Shown here one piece after another: positions 1 through 11,540 of a stretch of 64,000 nucleotides of DNA. Within the stretch, counting starts at the first letter, position 1; the number at the start of each line of letters is the position of its first letter. The DNA lies in contig NC_088296.1 of NCBI RefSeq assembly GCF_032854445.1, positions 22,185,853 to 22,249,852 of the forward strand. Direction: 5' to 3'. The position numbers were made by a program, and so were the translations under genes. This stretch comes from Liolophura sinensis (Eukaryota > Mollusca > Polyplacophora > Chitonida > Chitonidae). The notes under the pieces are model-generated. The model did no database searches. It was not told the origin of the DNA and worked only from the letters and a program-made list of their open reading frames with translations.

Positions 1-101
1 TATCACAATTTTAGAAGTCAACTATTATGAAGATATTCTTCAATATATGGCATAGAATGCCCATCAATTATCAAGCAAATTAAATAACTGTCAGATATTA
101 T

Positions 102-327
102 TACACTACCCTAATCCCTCAACCTTTTCGCATATGAAAGTTCAACTTTCAGCGCAATTTATCCACATTTTTAATATGATTTTAGAGACAAAACTACATT
201 GGTTGGATTGGTCAGTTTCAGGGCTTCACAAGAAGTATAATTTTATCAGTCTACACACAATAATGCCTTCAGAATATGCTTGAATAAACACCTTGCAAAC
301 ACGCAAAAAGACTGAAGAATTACAGTA
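102..327. mobile_element. MITE-1 copy near the left edge
   Basis: CTCAACCTTTTCGCATATG at left, GAAGAATTACAGTA at right, interior AGAGACAAAACTACATTGG and CAGTTTCAGGGCTTCACA. Ends read TA..TA, compatible with a Tc1/mariner-type non-autonomous element. Confidence 0.75.
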
Positions 328-332
328 CATGT

Positions 333-457
333 AGTTACATGGTTACTGAGTGATGGAATACGGAAATTATGGTGTCAGCCATCATCACGTCCTCAATACG
401 TGATGGTTACGGACACCATATATTTCTCTGTCCTTTCAGTGAGTAACCATGTAACAA
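333..457. repeat. Near-perfect long hairpin
   Basis: Outer arms GTTACATGGTTACT and AGTAACCATGTAAC, inner arms ATGGTGTC and CATCATCACG against CGTGATGG and GACACCAT. A second small inverted pair, TTATCCCGC and GCGGGATAA, follows at 461-528. Directly follows MITE-1. Confidence 0.75.
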
Positions 458-656
458 ATTTATCCCGCAAAAGACCCATGAATTTAATGCCAAAGACCTA
501 GGTATAGGATTATCGCTTCAGCGGGATAAATGTACTATGTACAGCACAGCACGCTTTTTTTTTTATCCATACACCAGACTACTCACTTTTCAGCGCCATA
601 CCTTTGTCTACATCATCAAATGCCAAATAAATGAGTAAATAACACCTTAGCCTTAC

Positions 657-2249
657 CCATGGTGTGCTCAACGATGGCTTCTGCTTGAGCATTTAACTCA
701 GCTTCAAAGACATCATGAGGAGAGGCTGCACTGGCAGCCATAGCCGATGAGCTTGATGGACAGCTGCCGTCGTCCATCAGTGCGCTGAGGGAAGGCTCTG
801 GACTGTCCACGATGATCTCGTCATCTTCGTCCTGATGATCAGAACCAGGTAGGCAACTGTTATAAGGTGACTGATCATAAACATACATGTATGTTAATTG
901 CAACAAGCGAGCCTAGGTTTCCACATGGTTTGAACACTTTCAAAATTTGAAAATTTTCGCACAATTTCAAAACATTTCCAGGTTATTTTCAATACTGTTC
1001 ACAAGCCTGAGGCAATATAAAATTACCTTAATTACATGTAGTTAAACTTTAGTCTTTCAGGTGTACACAGCAAGAAATTAGTTCAAAAATGGAATTTCTC
1101 CAAATCTGTCAGCATACTATAAACAGTATGTTATTTCTGACTACAGACTTGTTTCAAAGCCTTCCCAGGTCAAACTACAAAAAACAAAAAAATAAAAATG
1201 AATTTCCAGGCTTTTCAAGTTAAAAGAAATGAAATTCCAGGCTTTTCAAGTTAAAAGAAATGAAATTCAATTCCAGGCTTCTCAAGTTAAAAGAAATGAA
1301 ATCCCAGGCTTTTCAAGTTAAATTTATTTATTTATTTATTTGATTGGTGTTTTACGCCGTACTCAAGAATATTTCACTTGTACGAAGGCGGCCAGCATTA
1401 TGGTGGCAGGAAACCGGGTAGAGCACGGGGGAAACCCACGACCATCCGCAGGTTGCCTCCAGACCTTCCCACATATGGCCGGAGAGGAAGCCAGCATTAA
1501 CTGGACTTGAACTCACAGCGACCACATTGGTGAGAGGCTCCTGGGTCATTACGCTTCGCTAGCGCGCTAACCGACTAAGCCATGGAGGCCCCCCTCAAGT
1601 TAAATGAAATGAAATTCCAGGCTTTCCAAGGCTTTAAACCTTGCGTGTACAAGAACACAAGGCATCTGTAGCTTTTGGTGTGAATCCCAGTAAATGTTCT
1701 TGTGAAGTCTACACTCTTAGACTAAGTATACAGATTTTTCACACATTGTTTGCAGGTAAATGCACATTTGGAAACTTATGTACATATATCACTTTTGTGT
1801 CACTATTCCACCAATTTACAAAAACATTGTTCTAATAGCATACTGCAAAATATTAGGAGCACATGAAGCTTTACACAGATTTGAAAATGTAGTTTCAAGT
1901 CAAAACACAAAGAGAAACGACAAAAAGAATGCATATATAATTTTTTAAGTCAAAAAAAAAAAAAAAAAGAATGCACATACAGATTTACAACTGAGCTCAA
2001 GACTGGCTGAAATGCTGCTGCAAAGACGTTTAAATTTCTTTTTGTTTACCTCACATAAGACCTGTTCTGTTCTGTACCGATTCAACATGAAACTGCTATC
2101 TGCTTTATGATGAAAACCACAAGCTGAAGAGCATTTACCTCTTTTTTAACACTGGCAGCAGATTGCCAAGCTGCCTCAGGGTCATCCGGTACAGCGATCA
2201 ATTCCTGTTCCATCATAACCTCTGGTGACCTTTGACCTTCTGATCTTAG
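657..2249 (-). CDS. Two exons of an unrecognised gene, 3' part outside the window
   Basis: Two minus-strand coding exons with compatible phases. The upstream exon is 2249-2139: 37 codons, phase 0 at both ends, donor GAG|GTAAAT, containing EQELIAVPDDPEAAWQSA. The next exon is most simply 831-657: acceptor CATCAG, donor ATGG|GTAAGG, 58 codons plus one base, acidic and serine rich (EDDEIIVDSPEPSLSALMDD, then VFEAELNAQAEAIVEHTM). An alternative acceptor near 858 also exists but does not keep phase. The protein looks like a disordered, low-complexity regulatory region followed by a helical segment. I do not recognise the family and assign no function. The gene continues left of base 657. Its start may be the possible exon near 4676, which would make it divergent from ALG13. 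The coding call rests on codon quality, phase agreement and good donors; the acceptors are weak. Confidence 0.45.
1200..1640 (+). repeat. Tandem repeat CCAGGCTTTTCAAGTTAAAA, interrupted by a SINE
   Basis: About five units of 35-45 bases with AAGAAATGAAATTCCAGG. SINE-A lies between the fourth and fifth. Confidence 0.88.
1321..1593 (-). mobile_element. SINE-A, minus, full length, with target duplication
   Basis: From the TTTATTTATTT tail to ACTAAGCCATGGAGGCCCC, the tRNA-like head. TCAAGTTAAAT stands on both sides; part of the match comes from the host tandem repeat. Confidence 0.88.
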
Positions 2250-2812
2250 CTAGGGTCTTTACATCAGCCACAGTCGCTCAGCTGATGACTGGTCAGTGGT
2301 GTTACTACACTTACACAATGTCCAGCTTTGCCCGTCCCTGCTTCCATCTATAACACAAGGCAAATCCAATATCAACATAAATTATGAAATTTTAATGCTT
2401 ATGTACAGGTATGTCAAACTGGTCAAGGGCAAGTGATTTCAAGCTAACTTCATGTTACACGTCCACAATAGCTATAGGTGCACTGCAACTCAAAAGTTTT
2501 AATCCATCCTTTATTATGAATTTTTCCTACATCAGTTGTTTTTGTGTGTGTTGCATTTAAGTTTAATACACTGTCCATAACGGTACAACTACATATACAG
2601 GCAACATATACACAAACAGGTTGTCAGCTGGGTGGTCAAATTCAGCCAAATATTAGTCAAAAGTTCTTTTCAGGGGCCAAATATCTACAAAATTGCTTTC
2701 TGTAATTCAAAAAGATGCTTCAGTACTGGTTGCCCATGATTTGTTAAAAGCTGCAAAGTTAGCCCAGTTGATCTTAATTGTATATTAACACTTCCTTTAT
2801 TTAACTCAAACA

Positions 2813-3081
2813 ATTTATTTATTTATTTGATTGGTGTTTTACGCCGTACTCGAGAATATTTCACTTATACTATGGCGGCCAGCATTATGGTGGATGGAAA
2901 CCAGGCAGAGGCGAAGGGGAAACCCACAACCATCCGCATGTTGCTGGTAGACCTTCCCAGGTACGGCTGGAGAGGAAGCCAGCATAAGCTGGACTTGAAC
3001 TCACAGCGACCGCATTGGTGAGAGACTCTTGGGTCATTACGCTGCGCTAATGCGCTAACCAACTGAGCAACGGAGGCCCCT
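2813..3081 (-). mobile_element. SINE-A, minus, full length
   Basis: TTATTTATTTGATTGGTG through AACTGAGCAACGGAGGCCCC, flanked by AACTCAAA on both sides as the probable target duplication. Confidence 0.88.
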
Positions 3082-3617
3082 CAACTCAAATAATGGAACT
3101 CAAATTAAACATGTAGATAAAAGTCACACCACAGGCCATATTGGAAAACCGGCAGACTTTACTAAATCAGTAAACATGATAACATGACCAGACACAATTT
3201 GTAACTCACATACTGATTTGAGTGGAAAATAAAATCAGCCAAGGAAACCAATATTAATGAGTTTACTAGTACACTGATTTGTGTCTTGATAAAGTATTCC
3301 TTATTATCAGAGTTCGAAATACGGTACCTGCACCTGACATCAGTACACCCATTTATTTTACTTTGCAGGCAGAAAGTGATAACCTCATGCATATGCAAGA
3401 ATGCTACATGAAGAACAATTCCAATCATTTTCATCATTGCCATAATTACCTTGCACTGGCAACTAATCAGATTCCAGATCATGATAGATGAACACAAGAA
3501 ACTTTGGCAACAGCTAAGGATTTAGTTTTTTGATCTGAAAGTATGTTTTTGATCTGAAAGTATGCCAGAGTATGTAATTTAGGTTTCAGATATCTGAAAG
3601 ATTCACTTTAAATGCAC

Positions 3618-3850
3618 AAATGGCTGAGGTAATCAGGTTGCCAGCGTGGCCCAGAGACTCAGGAGTCTTTGAGTTCAAGTCAGATTCATGCTGGCTTCCT
3701 CTTCATGGACGTACATGGAAAAGTCTGCCAGCAAACTGTGAATGGTGGTGGGTTTACCCCAGGCTCTGCCCAATTTCAGAATGCTGGCCACGGTCATATT
3801 AGTGAAATATTCTTGAGTACAGCATAAATAACCATTGAAATAAAACATAA
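3618..3850 (+). repeat. SINE-A, diverged, head damaged
   Basis: AATGGCTGAGGTAATCAGG head remnant, TTTGAGTTCAAGTCAGATTC, then TTCTTGAGTACAGCATAAAT tail. Confidence 0.75.
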
Positions 3851-4479
3851 ATAAAACCCTTAAAATTTGCTAAATTAGGTTTGACAGTGTCACAGGTGTT
3901 GTAAAATGTTTTATCAAGGGAAGATATGTCCACTTTTATCTATATGAGCTTTATGACTCCAGCTTTATGACTGGATGCACACTTAAATCTGCTACCTGGC
4001 TTACTCTGAAAGAGGTACTAATACTGATAATTACAGAAAGTTGGCAAATCACGAGCTTCCCTGTACAGCTTTCAAAAGGTAAATTATGTCAACGATGTCA
4101 ACACATGACATAAATAGACCTAGTGCAAATAGTTTTAGGTTCAACCATAGATGTTACCTATATCAGATTTAGCACCTTTTTCACAATACAGATGAAGCAG
4201 ACGATTTTTTACTCAATTTGATGTAAATACACAAACAGACATACGTGCAGAACGTGCCTGTTGCGTTTGATACGTGACCTAGAAACTTAACTGTGAGGGA
4301 GTTTGACACATAGCACTGAGCTCAGTATGTTGACAAAAATGGTTATGTTGGCAAAAATGGTGATGTTACACGAACCACGATGAAAAAATTGTTCCAGTAA
4401 CATTTCCTGTTGTTTTATCTATAGCTATTAAGATAAAATACATATGATTAAAATGCTTGCTTTAGACAATGAATAAAAT

Positions 4480-4676
4480 GCAGAAATTTCTGGCTGAATA
4501 TCGTCTAAATTTAGAATCCGGTAGTTGTTTTCCGCCTTCGTTAGGCGCTCTTGATAGGCATTCCTACAACAAAACAGATCATTTAACATAATTATTACAC
4601 GAAAACTGAAGAAAAGTACGTACCCGTTGAATAAAATCCGTGAAATTCCAATTAAGGTGCAGCCAAAATGATTCAT
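4480..4676 (-). CDS. Possible first exons of the gene divergent from ALG13
   Basis: On the minus strand an ATG at 4676 opens a short reading frame (MNHFGCTLIGIS) ending at a good donor, AACGG|GTACGT. An acceptor TTTTGTTGTAG follows 50 bases on, and joining the two keeps the frame into AYQERLTKAENNYRILNLDD, a plausible helical segment. The second exon's 3' end is unclear: no strong donor is seen before the frame closes near 4430. The ATG lies about 250 bases from the ALG13 ATG on the other strand, as at a shared promoter. It could be the start of the unrecognised gene at 657-2249, or non-coding. No protein family was recognised. Confidence 0.25.
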
Positions 4677-4923
4677 TTCCCTTCTCTCGAAAACACCAAT
4701 GTTTTGCCCTTTGCTGGTTTGGTCATTTTACTCCAGGGCTTGTTGTTTACGAACTTCGATGATTGGCTAAAACTAAAATTTCCAAAATTTCTCAGATCGT
4801 TTTATTCACACTTCAGATAATGCAGTGATATTTTAAAAGATTTGAAATAATTAAATAAAATACCTTTTTCTTCTTTTATTCGCTGCGACTAGTCAATACC
4901 GGAAGAAGCAGACAGCTTGCAGG
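4677..4923. promoter_or_regulatory. Probable bidirectional promoter of ALG13 and the divergent gene
   Basis: This 247-base interval separates the ALG13 start codon (plus) from a candidate start codon on the minus strand. No TATA box is seen at a useful distance on either side. The call rests only on the head-to-head layout and would fall if the minus-strand exon is not real. Confidence 0.25.
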
Positions 4924-7900
4924 ATGCAGGAAAAGATTGTGTTTGTGACGGTTGGAACAACGTCATTTGACAGCTTAATTCGAAGTGTTTCCTCCGAGGA
5001 TACTTGCAAAGTAACTTGATTACCTTGTGTTAAGCTTACAATTCAGAAAACTACTCCAGAAGCTTTAAATGCAAAGTTTGAGCCCTCATTATGAAAGCGT
5101 TGTCTTCGCGCTGTGAATGACCTGTTGCCATAAACTACACTGGAGCGCATGCTCGGTTTTTATACACGCGCAAATGTGCCCCAGGTGGCTATTTTAGCTC
5201 CTGTCTTTATACTGGACTGGTGGAGTATGGTAAATCATGCATCATTTGACGCTAAGTCCAACGAGTTCTTTTTAAACGATGTCGACAGTCCAGAACACAT
5301 GTCAGCTGTGGCTCTTAGTCTTACCTCTCGCCCCCCCCCCCCCCCCCCCCACCCACACTCATGATGAAACACCCCACATAGATTCCTGGCAGTGGCACAC
5401 CAGACCCAATATCACGACGCAGCTGTGAACAGTTTACCGTCACCACATTTATACATGTGAATGATAAAAATCTGAATGATGGCACTATATATATATATGT
5501 ATAGGAGATATATACAGGAACCAATGCTACTCATATGGAATAACGCTGATATCACATACAGTGACACTGATATCACATGGCATGACATGATGCTGATATG
5601 ACATGGAATGACACTGATATCACATGGAATGACACTGATATCCATGTGACAACAGTGGCATTCCATATCCGTGTGTAGCTATGCATGTATGTATGTATGC
5701 TTGCGTTGTTTTGTTTTTTTGTCATACTGAACAAATTTTCAGTCATATGGTGACAAGGAGTCATTCTGTGTGTATATATATATATATATATATACTATCT
5801 CTGTTTCTGGACAAATTTTCAGTCATAGGAGGACAAGGAGTCATTCTATATATATATATATATATACTATCTCTGTTTCTGGACAAATTTTCAGTCATAT
5901 GAGGACAAGGAGTCATTTGATATGTATATGTATATACCATCTCTTCTTGCTGAGCGCCAAGCAAGGCAGCAGTAAGTACCATTTTTTAAAGTCTTTGATC
6001 CCAGGTCTCCTGACAAGGAGACGATCGCTCTAACCATTGGACCACCGAAGCGGTTGTATCCCTAGAGTAGCATTGGTTCCTTGATTGTGTTGTTGTGCGG
6101 AATCACTCATTTCTGTTTCTTTAGTATTAAAGGGAATATGTTCTGGTAGAAAAAAAATGACAAGAAAACACAACACTGAAAATAACCAGGTAAGATCAAG
6201 GCTCGGTATTCTGACCTTTGACCTGAACTACTGCCTGTGAAAGTTCTGTATATATCATGTGATGTCTATACATTGGCGTACTCCTTTAATACACCACATG
6301 TGCCACTCTCTGTGCTCGCTTTACATGACTGCCACCAATAGCAAATTTTTTTACATAAACCTTGAACAATAACAATGTCATTGCGGTCACAGTGTTGAGG
6401 CAGGAAGTGATGTCAGAAAACACAAACAGTCCACCTCAACCTTTGTTTCTAATAGTACTTTTTATGCATGCATTCTCTTGATCTAAAGTACAGTATGTAA
6501 AACATGGTTCTAACGAAAACCTGAAATAATTTTATTGTTGATTGCTGAGTAAATAGTTCCGTGCAGGGACACGAGGTGGTGAGGCTAAGCCAAAAAAAGC
6601 CCATGCAGGGACACGAGGTGATGAGGCTAAGCCAAAAAAAGCCCGTGCAGGGACACGAGGTGGTGAGGCTAAGCCAAAAAAGGCCCGTGCAGGGACACGA
6701 GGTGGTGAGGCTAAGCCAAAAAAAGCCCGTGCAGGGACACGAGGTGGTGAGGCTAAGCCAAAAAAAGCCCGTGCAGGGACACGAGGTGGTGAGGCTAAGC
6801 CAAAAAAGCCTGTGCAGGGACACGAGGTGGTGAGGCTAAGCCAAAAAAAGCCCGTGCAGGGACACGAGGTGGTGAGGCTAAGCCAAAAAAAAGCCTACCT
6901 GCATCTTATGAGCTCCAAAAACAAGCTTGTCTAGTAATGGCAATGAGATAAGCAGAAGTGGAGAGCGGTGCATGCGCAGTGTGTAGTATGACGCTGTATT
7001 ATCATTATTTATGTAGGTATTACAGGTGCTGGGATATACAAAGCTGATACTTCAGATAGGCAGAGGAGAGTTTGAACCTCAAGGGGGACAAACAGTGAAA
7101 GACTTTGATGTGGAATACTATAGGTACAAGAATTCATTGAAAGAGGATGTAGAGAAAGCTTCCCTGATCATCAGCCATGCAGGTGGGTTGTGACGTTGAT
7201 TCTGTTGGAGTGTGTAAATTGAAAGGAGGTTGGCTTAGAACTTGGCAGACGCGAGTTCAAATCCAGCTCCCGTCAGTCCAGGGTTATTTTTCAGAACACC
7301 ACTCCTCTCTGCGGTGATGATTTATGATTAAAGCATTCTTGATTGGGCCTTGCTGACAGTATAAAGCGGTGGACAATGCTTGTGTGATTATTTTCCCAAA
7401 GTCATAACTTTGGGAAAATTTGTTGACCAGTATCCACCATCTCTAGGTCAGACTTGAGAGAGTTCATCAGCACAAACTAGCCAGAGGTGAGTGGTTTACC
7501 CTAGGCACAGGCACTTCTACCCGTACTGCACCCCCCCCACCCCCCCACCCCCATTATTTAAGAGGATGGTGTTAAACAAGCAAATAAATAGTATGAAGTA
7601 AGCAAGGGTGTCCCTTCTTGGTGTATTAGCTAAAGGTGCTTGGAATATTCTCCATAATTTGGGCTTTTTTTAAGGGTATGCTGTAATTTGGGCCCCTATA
7701 AAGGGTGTGAAAATGTCATAAGATAAGTCCTGCAGATGGTCATGGGTTTTCCCCTGGTTCTGCCTGTTTTCCTCCCACCATAATGCTGACTGCCGGCGTA
7801 TCAGTGAAATATTCTTGAGTACGGTGCAAAACACCAATCAAAGAAATAAATTTATCCATAAGTTAGAAGTGACAGATCTACTTTGGACATGCATGAATAA

Positions 7901-8626
7901 GTTGTTGATTGATCAATCAATCAATCAGTCACTGGTTTATGCGGTAACAGGTTCTGGCAGCGTTCTGGAAGCCCTTGGCGCTGGTAAACCTCTCTTAGTT
8001 GTCATCAATGAAGATCTTATGGACAACCATCAGTTAGAAGTTGCAAATCAACTCTACATCGATGGACACGTGTTCTATGCTAACACTAAGTGAGTACTAC
8101 AGATGCATCTAATTAGGAAAATAACATGTCTTTTTAAAGGGTTAAATCACCATGGACCTCTAAATGATGAGGTTGCACTGCAGTTTCAATTCTAGCTATG
8201 GCAATTTTTGCTGCAATTTTTACATGTATATTTGGACCGTATTTGGGCAAAGGGATTGTCGTCTGAGTTGCCTGTACCTCACCTGATACATATAGCTGCA
8301 ATGAAGAGCCTGCAAAAACTTTGTGGAACTGAGTCCTCATAGGGGGCCTCCGTGGCAGGGGAGCCTCTTACCAATGCAGTCCCTGTGAGTTTAAGCCCAG
8401 TTCGTGTTGGCTCCCACGGCACACACCCATCAGCCATTGCCTGATAACATGTAACCAAACCCCAGTGCTGTTCAGTGAATCAATCTCTTTGTCACATGAT
8501 TGTTCTCCTTTCAGGAATTTAAAACAGACACTGGAGAGTGAGGACTTTTCAAAACTGAAACCCTTCCCAAGAGCGGATCCAAAAACTTTCTCCAACTTTA
8601 TAGACTCTGTTATGGGATTTTCATGA
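4924..8626 (+). CDS. ALG13: UDP-GlcNAc transferase catalytic subunit ALG13, short form, complete
   Basis: Exons 4924-5010, 7017-7182, 7951-8089 and 8515-8626 join to 504 bases: 167 aa plus stop, close to the 165-aa short human form. ALG13 is the cytosolic GT28-type catalytic subunit that pairs with membrane-bound ALG14 on the ER and adds the second GlcNAc to the dolichol-linked N-glycan precursor. Seen: the N-terminal FVTVGTTSFDSLI strand and loop, KLILQIGRG, the sugar-nucleotide loop SHAGSGSVLEALGAGKP and INEDLMDNHQLEVANQL, and a C-terminal helix ending SVMGFS. All introns are GT-AG and phases close exactly. The OTU and Tudor regions of the long vertebrate form are absent; a stop follows directly. 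Intron 1 (2 kb) holds three tandem arrays, intron 2 a SINE fragment. Confidence 0.95.
5170..5395 (+). repeat. Half-copy of the foldback element found at 39332-39931
   Basis: In ALG13 intron 1, starting CCAGGTGGCTATTTTAGC. It matches the left arm of the foldback element in MESD intron 1, including the stretch around CAGCTGTGGCTCTTAG, and ends in a C homopolymer (about 5331-5350). Only one arm is visible. Confidence 0.6.
5536..5652 (+). repeat. Degenerate minisatellite, GATATCACATGGAATGACACT type
   Basis: About five imperfect copies of a roughly 20-base unit built on TGATATCACATGG and AATGACAC, in ALG13 intron 1. No coding value. Confidence 0.7.
5735..5945 (+). repeat. Tandem unit with embedded (TA)n tracts
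   Basis: Three copies of a unit containing GGACAAATTTTCAGTCATA and GGACAAGGAGTCATT, separated by (TA)n runs. The unit resembles the tail side of SINE-B and SINE-C, so this is probably a SINE fragment expanded together with a microsatellite. Confidence 0.65.
5925..6047 (-). repeat. SINE-C fragment (tRNA-like head), minus orientation
   Basis: Read on the minus strand it begins with a tRNA-like head (TGGTCCAATGGTTAGAGCG as A box; GGATCAAAGAC in the B-box position) and runs into AAAAAATGGTACTTACTGC and the CTTGGCGCTCAGC core shared with the copies near 13.8, 28.2, 36.9, 45.4 and 63.3 kb. Confidence 0.7.
6556..6893 (+). repeat. Minisatellite, about 42-bp unit, 8 copies, ALG13 intron 1
   Basis: Near-identical units of GTGCAGGGACACGAGG, TGGTGAGGCTAAGCC and an A-run followed by GCCC. 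It ends 123 bases before ALG13 exon 2. Unit length is 41-43 bases because the A-run varies. Open frames on both strands here are by-products of the repeat. Confidence 0.9.
7729..7856 (+). repeat. SINE-A, 3' part
   Basis: 3' half of SINE-A, from CAGATGGTCATGGG to CAATCAAAGAAATAAA, in ALG13 intron 2. The 5' head is missing. Confidence 0.8.
8342..8420 (+). repeat. SINE-A, 5' head only
   Basis: Head of SINE-A from GGGGGCCTCCGTGGC through the B-box region (GTGAGTTTAAGCCCAG). The element breaks off after GTGTTGGCTCC. It lies in ALG13 intron 3. Confidence 0.65.
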
Positions 8627-8734
8627 CGAAAAAAAAAACGAATTATTTACATCTCACATTTTTTTATTTATTTAAATAATTCATAAATGATATGTACAGA
8701 GATCTACACAGAGTATTGTGTGATTTCTATGCCT

Positions 8735-9080
8735 GCACGGGCCGATAGCACTGTTGGTAGAGCGTCCACTTCGGGAGCGGTAGATCCAGGATCAAGTCAC
8801 ACCTAAGTCCATAAAAGAGTAAGTTGTAACTTCCTGGCTTGAAGGTCATGGTGCAACGACTGGTTGACCCATACCAGTATAATGGCTCGGGTGGTGGGGC
8901 TTTCTTGCCTTCGGTAAGCTGTCTCAGTGAAGCAGCACTAGATAAAAGAGCGGTGGAAATCCATCCTGCAACAAGGAGGCACATTACACGTACATGCACC
9001 CTAAGGATTCCTTTGTTGTCATATTACTGAAAAATTGTTAAGTACGACGTTAAACCCCAAGCACCCACTCACTTACTCTC
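8735..9080 (+). repeat. SINE-B, near full length, just downstream of ALG13
   Basis: tRNA-derived element. The head GCCGATAGCACTGTTGGTAG carries an A-box-like motif. The body contains CGACTGGTTGACCCATACC and CAGTATAATGGCTCGGGTGG. The tail TTGTTAAGTACGACGTTAAA runs into CACCCACTCACTTACTC. Related copies lie near 36.5 kb (minus) and 45.7 kb (plus). Confidence 0.8.
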
Positions 9081-9089
9081 GATTAAATG

Positions 9090-10480
9090 GAATAAATGGG
9101 AAGATTAAGATCTACACAAAGTGTTTTGTGATTTTTATGCCTGCACTGGCCTATTTGGGATATTTGCTGTTGTCTGTCTGTCCAAATTGTTGTTCGTGTG
9201 GACATAACTCTCTATGCTGACTTTAAAAGACTGCCACCACTAGACAAGTTCAACCGTTGAAACCAGTGAGACCCACACACGCTTCTTTAGGCTTAGCTTC
9301 AACACTGATGCCCTCAAGCAGACCTATAATCAGTATTCATCAGTGAAATTGTTTGGAATGTCTGTTGGGATCATGCTTTAGATAAAGGGAATGCACGTGT
9401 ATTATGTATTGATGGAAACAAAGGTCGAGACAGAGTTTTTGTATTAACAGTCGCTGATGGACATACGGCTTGTGGATTAAACAGGCGTCACTTATGTCGC
9501 TTGTTTAGCATCGGCTGTTGACTATTGACTATTGAAACCACGTCTACAGTCCTTGGCAGGCTGAATGAATGGGATACATGAAGGATGCATTGCTGAGAGG
9601 GTGTTGTTTTAAATCTGCCGACAAAAGAACGTTTGGGAAATCGAGTGGAGCAGAAAGAGAAACTAGCCACAGAGACGAAAGGACAAAAAGTAGTGTTCTG
9701 GAGTGGCCCCTTTAAGCAGAGGAAGACACCTTTATAATGAGTAAAGAAGTGAGCTGACCAGAGGAAGGCGAATTGAAAAGTAGTTCTCTCCGACGTATAT
9801 ATACTCCACAGCCCATTTTCTCACCTTATATTTTGATCAGTCTGTTTTCACTTCAGCTGGACACGCCGTTTTTACCAATATAATATTCACTGCAGATTCC
9901 ATAGATTCTCAGATTCCATAGATTCTCAATGTCCATAAACCTCAAGACAACAAGCAATATCGCCACCCAAGACATTTGCTCACGGTTCCGCTATATGCGC
10001 GCTCCCGTGGAGGACTTGGCTGGTAAATCCGCGTACATGTAAGTAATCATACAGCGGCTTTGATTAGATGGGCGATAAAGAACGTCACTGAGGAGCTGAA
10101 CGTTTGTGAACATGAGAAGTTTCTGAAGGAAAGAAGTGTAAACTATACCTCTGGAACACGTCAGATGAGACAGAGGATCGCCATATTAATGTACCGTAAT
10201 TCTTCTAGAATTTCACACTCTAGAAATTCGAACTCTCGAGTATCCCCACCTCAACGTCCAGTTTAAACTTCTGAAAATGCCGCCAGAGGGGGTGGCTGAA
10301 TGGTGTTTATACTAACTAAGCTGATTATAGCTACCTTGCCCAACCTGACCTGTTCACCCAACATTTTGACAAGCAGGCTACATGATTATACATGCAGTTG
10401 ACGTGTCTTTACCTTTAGCGACAAAATAGTTCGAACTGGAAACTCCCAAATTCTGTTCGGAGTAGTGCCGGTAGGCTATA
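9090..10480. other. Intergenic, no gene seen
   Basis: Between ALG13 and the carboxypeptidase 3' end. Contains a short tandem duplication (CAGATTCCATAGATTCT, about 9893-9927). Open frames here are short, and none has splice sites or a recognisable protein. Confidence 0.6.
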
Positions 10481-10487
10481 CATAAAT

Positions 10488-10735
10488 ATGTGGCTCATTT
10501 GGTTAGCCCGCTAGCGCAGCGTAATGACCCAGCAGCCTCTCACCAATGCGGTCGATGTGATTTCAAGTCCAACTCCTGCTTTCTCTCCGGCCCTAAATTG
10601 GGAAGGTCTGCCTACTACCTGCGGATAGCCCGTATCTGCCGGGTTTCCTCCCACCATAATGCTGACCGCCGTCGTGTAAGGTGAAATATTCTTGAGTGTG
10701 GCGTAAACCACCAATGAATAAATAAATATATAAAT
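10488..10735 (+). repeat. SINE-A, near full length
   Basis: From GTGGCTCATTTGGTTAGC to AATAAATAAATATATA. A box and B-box region (GTGATTTCAAGTCCAA) are recognisable. Confidence 0.85.
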
Positions 10736-11084
10736 AAAATAGTTCCAACTCGAAACTCACCAGTTTGGATTAGTGCCGGTATACATCAATATGATTATCT
10801 GGATTCATGGTTAACGGATTATCTACTACCGTGTAGTGGATTAGTATGCTGAGATAGAACCGGTTTTCGCTCTACATTAGTTTTGCGATTATACTGGACC
10901 ACTTTGGTGTAAACACCCTTTATTTGCGCATGTCAAGAAATGCATATAGAGGAACATTCTGTTTCTGTTGGTTAATTCTTTGGTTTCCTCTCTCTTACTC
11001 TGCTGATAAAGTTCTCCATTCTGTCAATACTTTCCTGAGAGTATGGGCAACTGATTCGTTAGCCTGCAAGCATATACTATTATT

Positions 11085-11222
11085 ACAGTATAGAGAGTGA
11101 AACCAGAGCCGCGACGACAGTGGGATTGACGTATATTATAGATAGTAAGACCAGAGCAGCCATGACAGTGTGATAGACGTACAGCATAGCGAGTGAAACC
11201 AGAGCCGCGACGACAGTGTTCA
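11085..11222 (+). repeat. Three degenerate copies of a 55-60-bp unit
   Basis: Units share GAGTGAAACCAGAGCCGCGA then CGACAGTG; the middle copy has diverged. Intergenic. Confidence 0.7.
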
Positions 11223-11266
11223 TGATAGCTAGCAAATGGTCACGCGTAACCGGTGAAATACGACCT

Positions 11267-11540
11267 CTATTTGTCTCCTCAGTCGGTTAGTGCGCTAGCG
11301 CAGCGTAATGACCCAGGAGCCTCTCATCAATGCGGTCGCTGTGAGTTCAAGTCCAGCTCATGCTGGCTTCCTCTCCGGCCGTAAGTGGGAAGGTCTGCCA
11401 GCAACCTGCGGATGGTCGTGGGTTTCCCCCGGGCTGTGCCCGGTTTCCACCCACCATAATGCTGGCCGCCGTCGTATAAGTGAAATATTCTTGAGTACGG
11501 CGTAAAACACCAATCAAATCAAATAAATCTATTTGTCTCA
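11267..11540 (+). mobile_element. SINE-A with intact target-site duplication
   Basis: Near-consensus copy. Body about 11279-11528: head CTCAGTCGGTTAGTGCGC, B box GTGAGTTCAAGTCCAG, 3' tail TTGAGTACGGCGTAAAACAC then CAATCAAAT and AAATAAA. The flanks repeat TCTATTTGTCTC on both sides, a 12-base target duplication, so this is a fairly recent LINE-mobilised insertion. It serves as the reference copy for the family. Confidence 0.92.

Noticed and set aside
5149-5364. Coding frame ending in a poly-Pro run
   Set aside because: Lies in ALG13 intron 1, is a foldback-arm copy followed by a C homopolymer, and has no splice support.
6449-6833. Repeat proteins on both strands in ALG13 intron 1
   Set aside because: Frames come from the 42-bp minisatellite; both strands are open for the same reason.
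11275-11360. tRNA genes at the heads of SINE copies
   Set aside because: A- and B-box-like motifs are present, but the sequences do not fold into a full cloverleaf with a CCA-ready acceptor stem and are followed by the SINE body.
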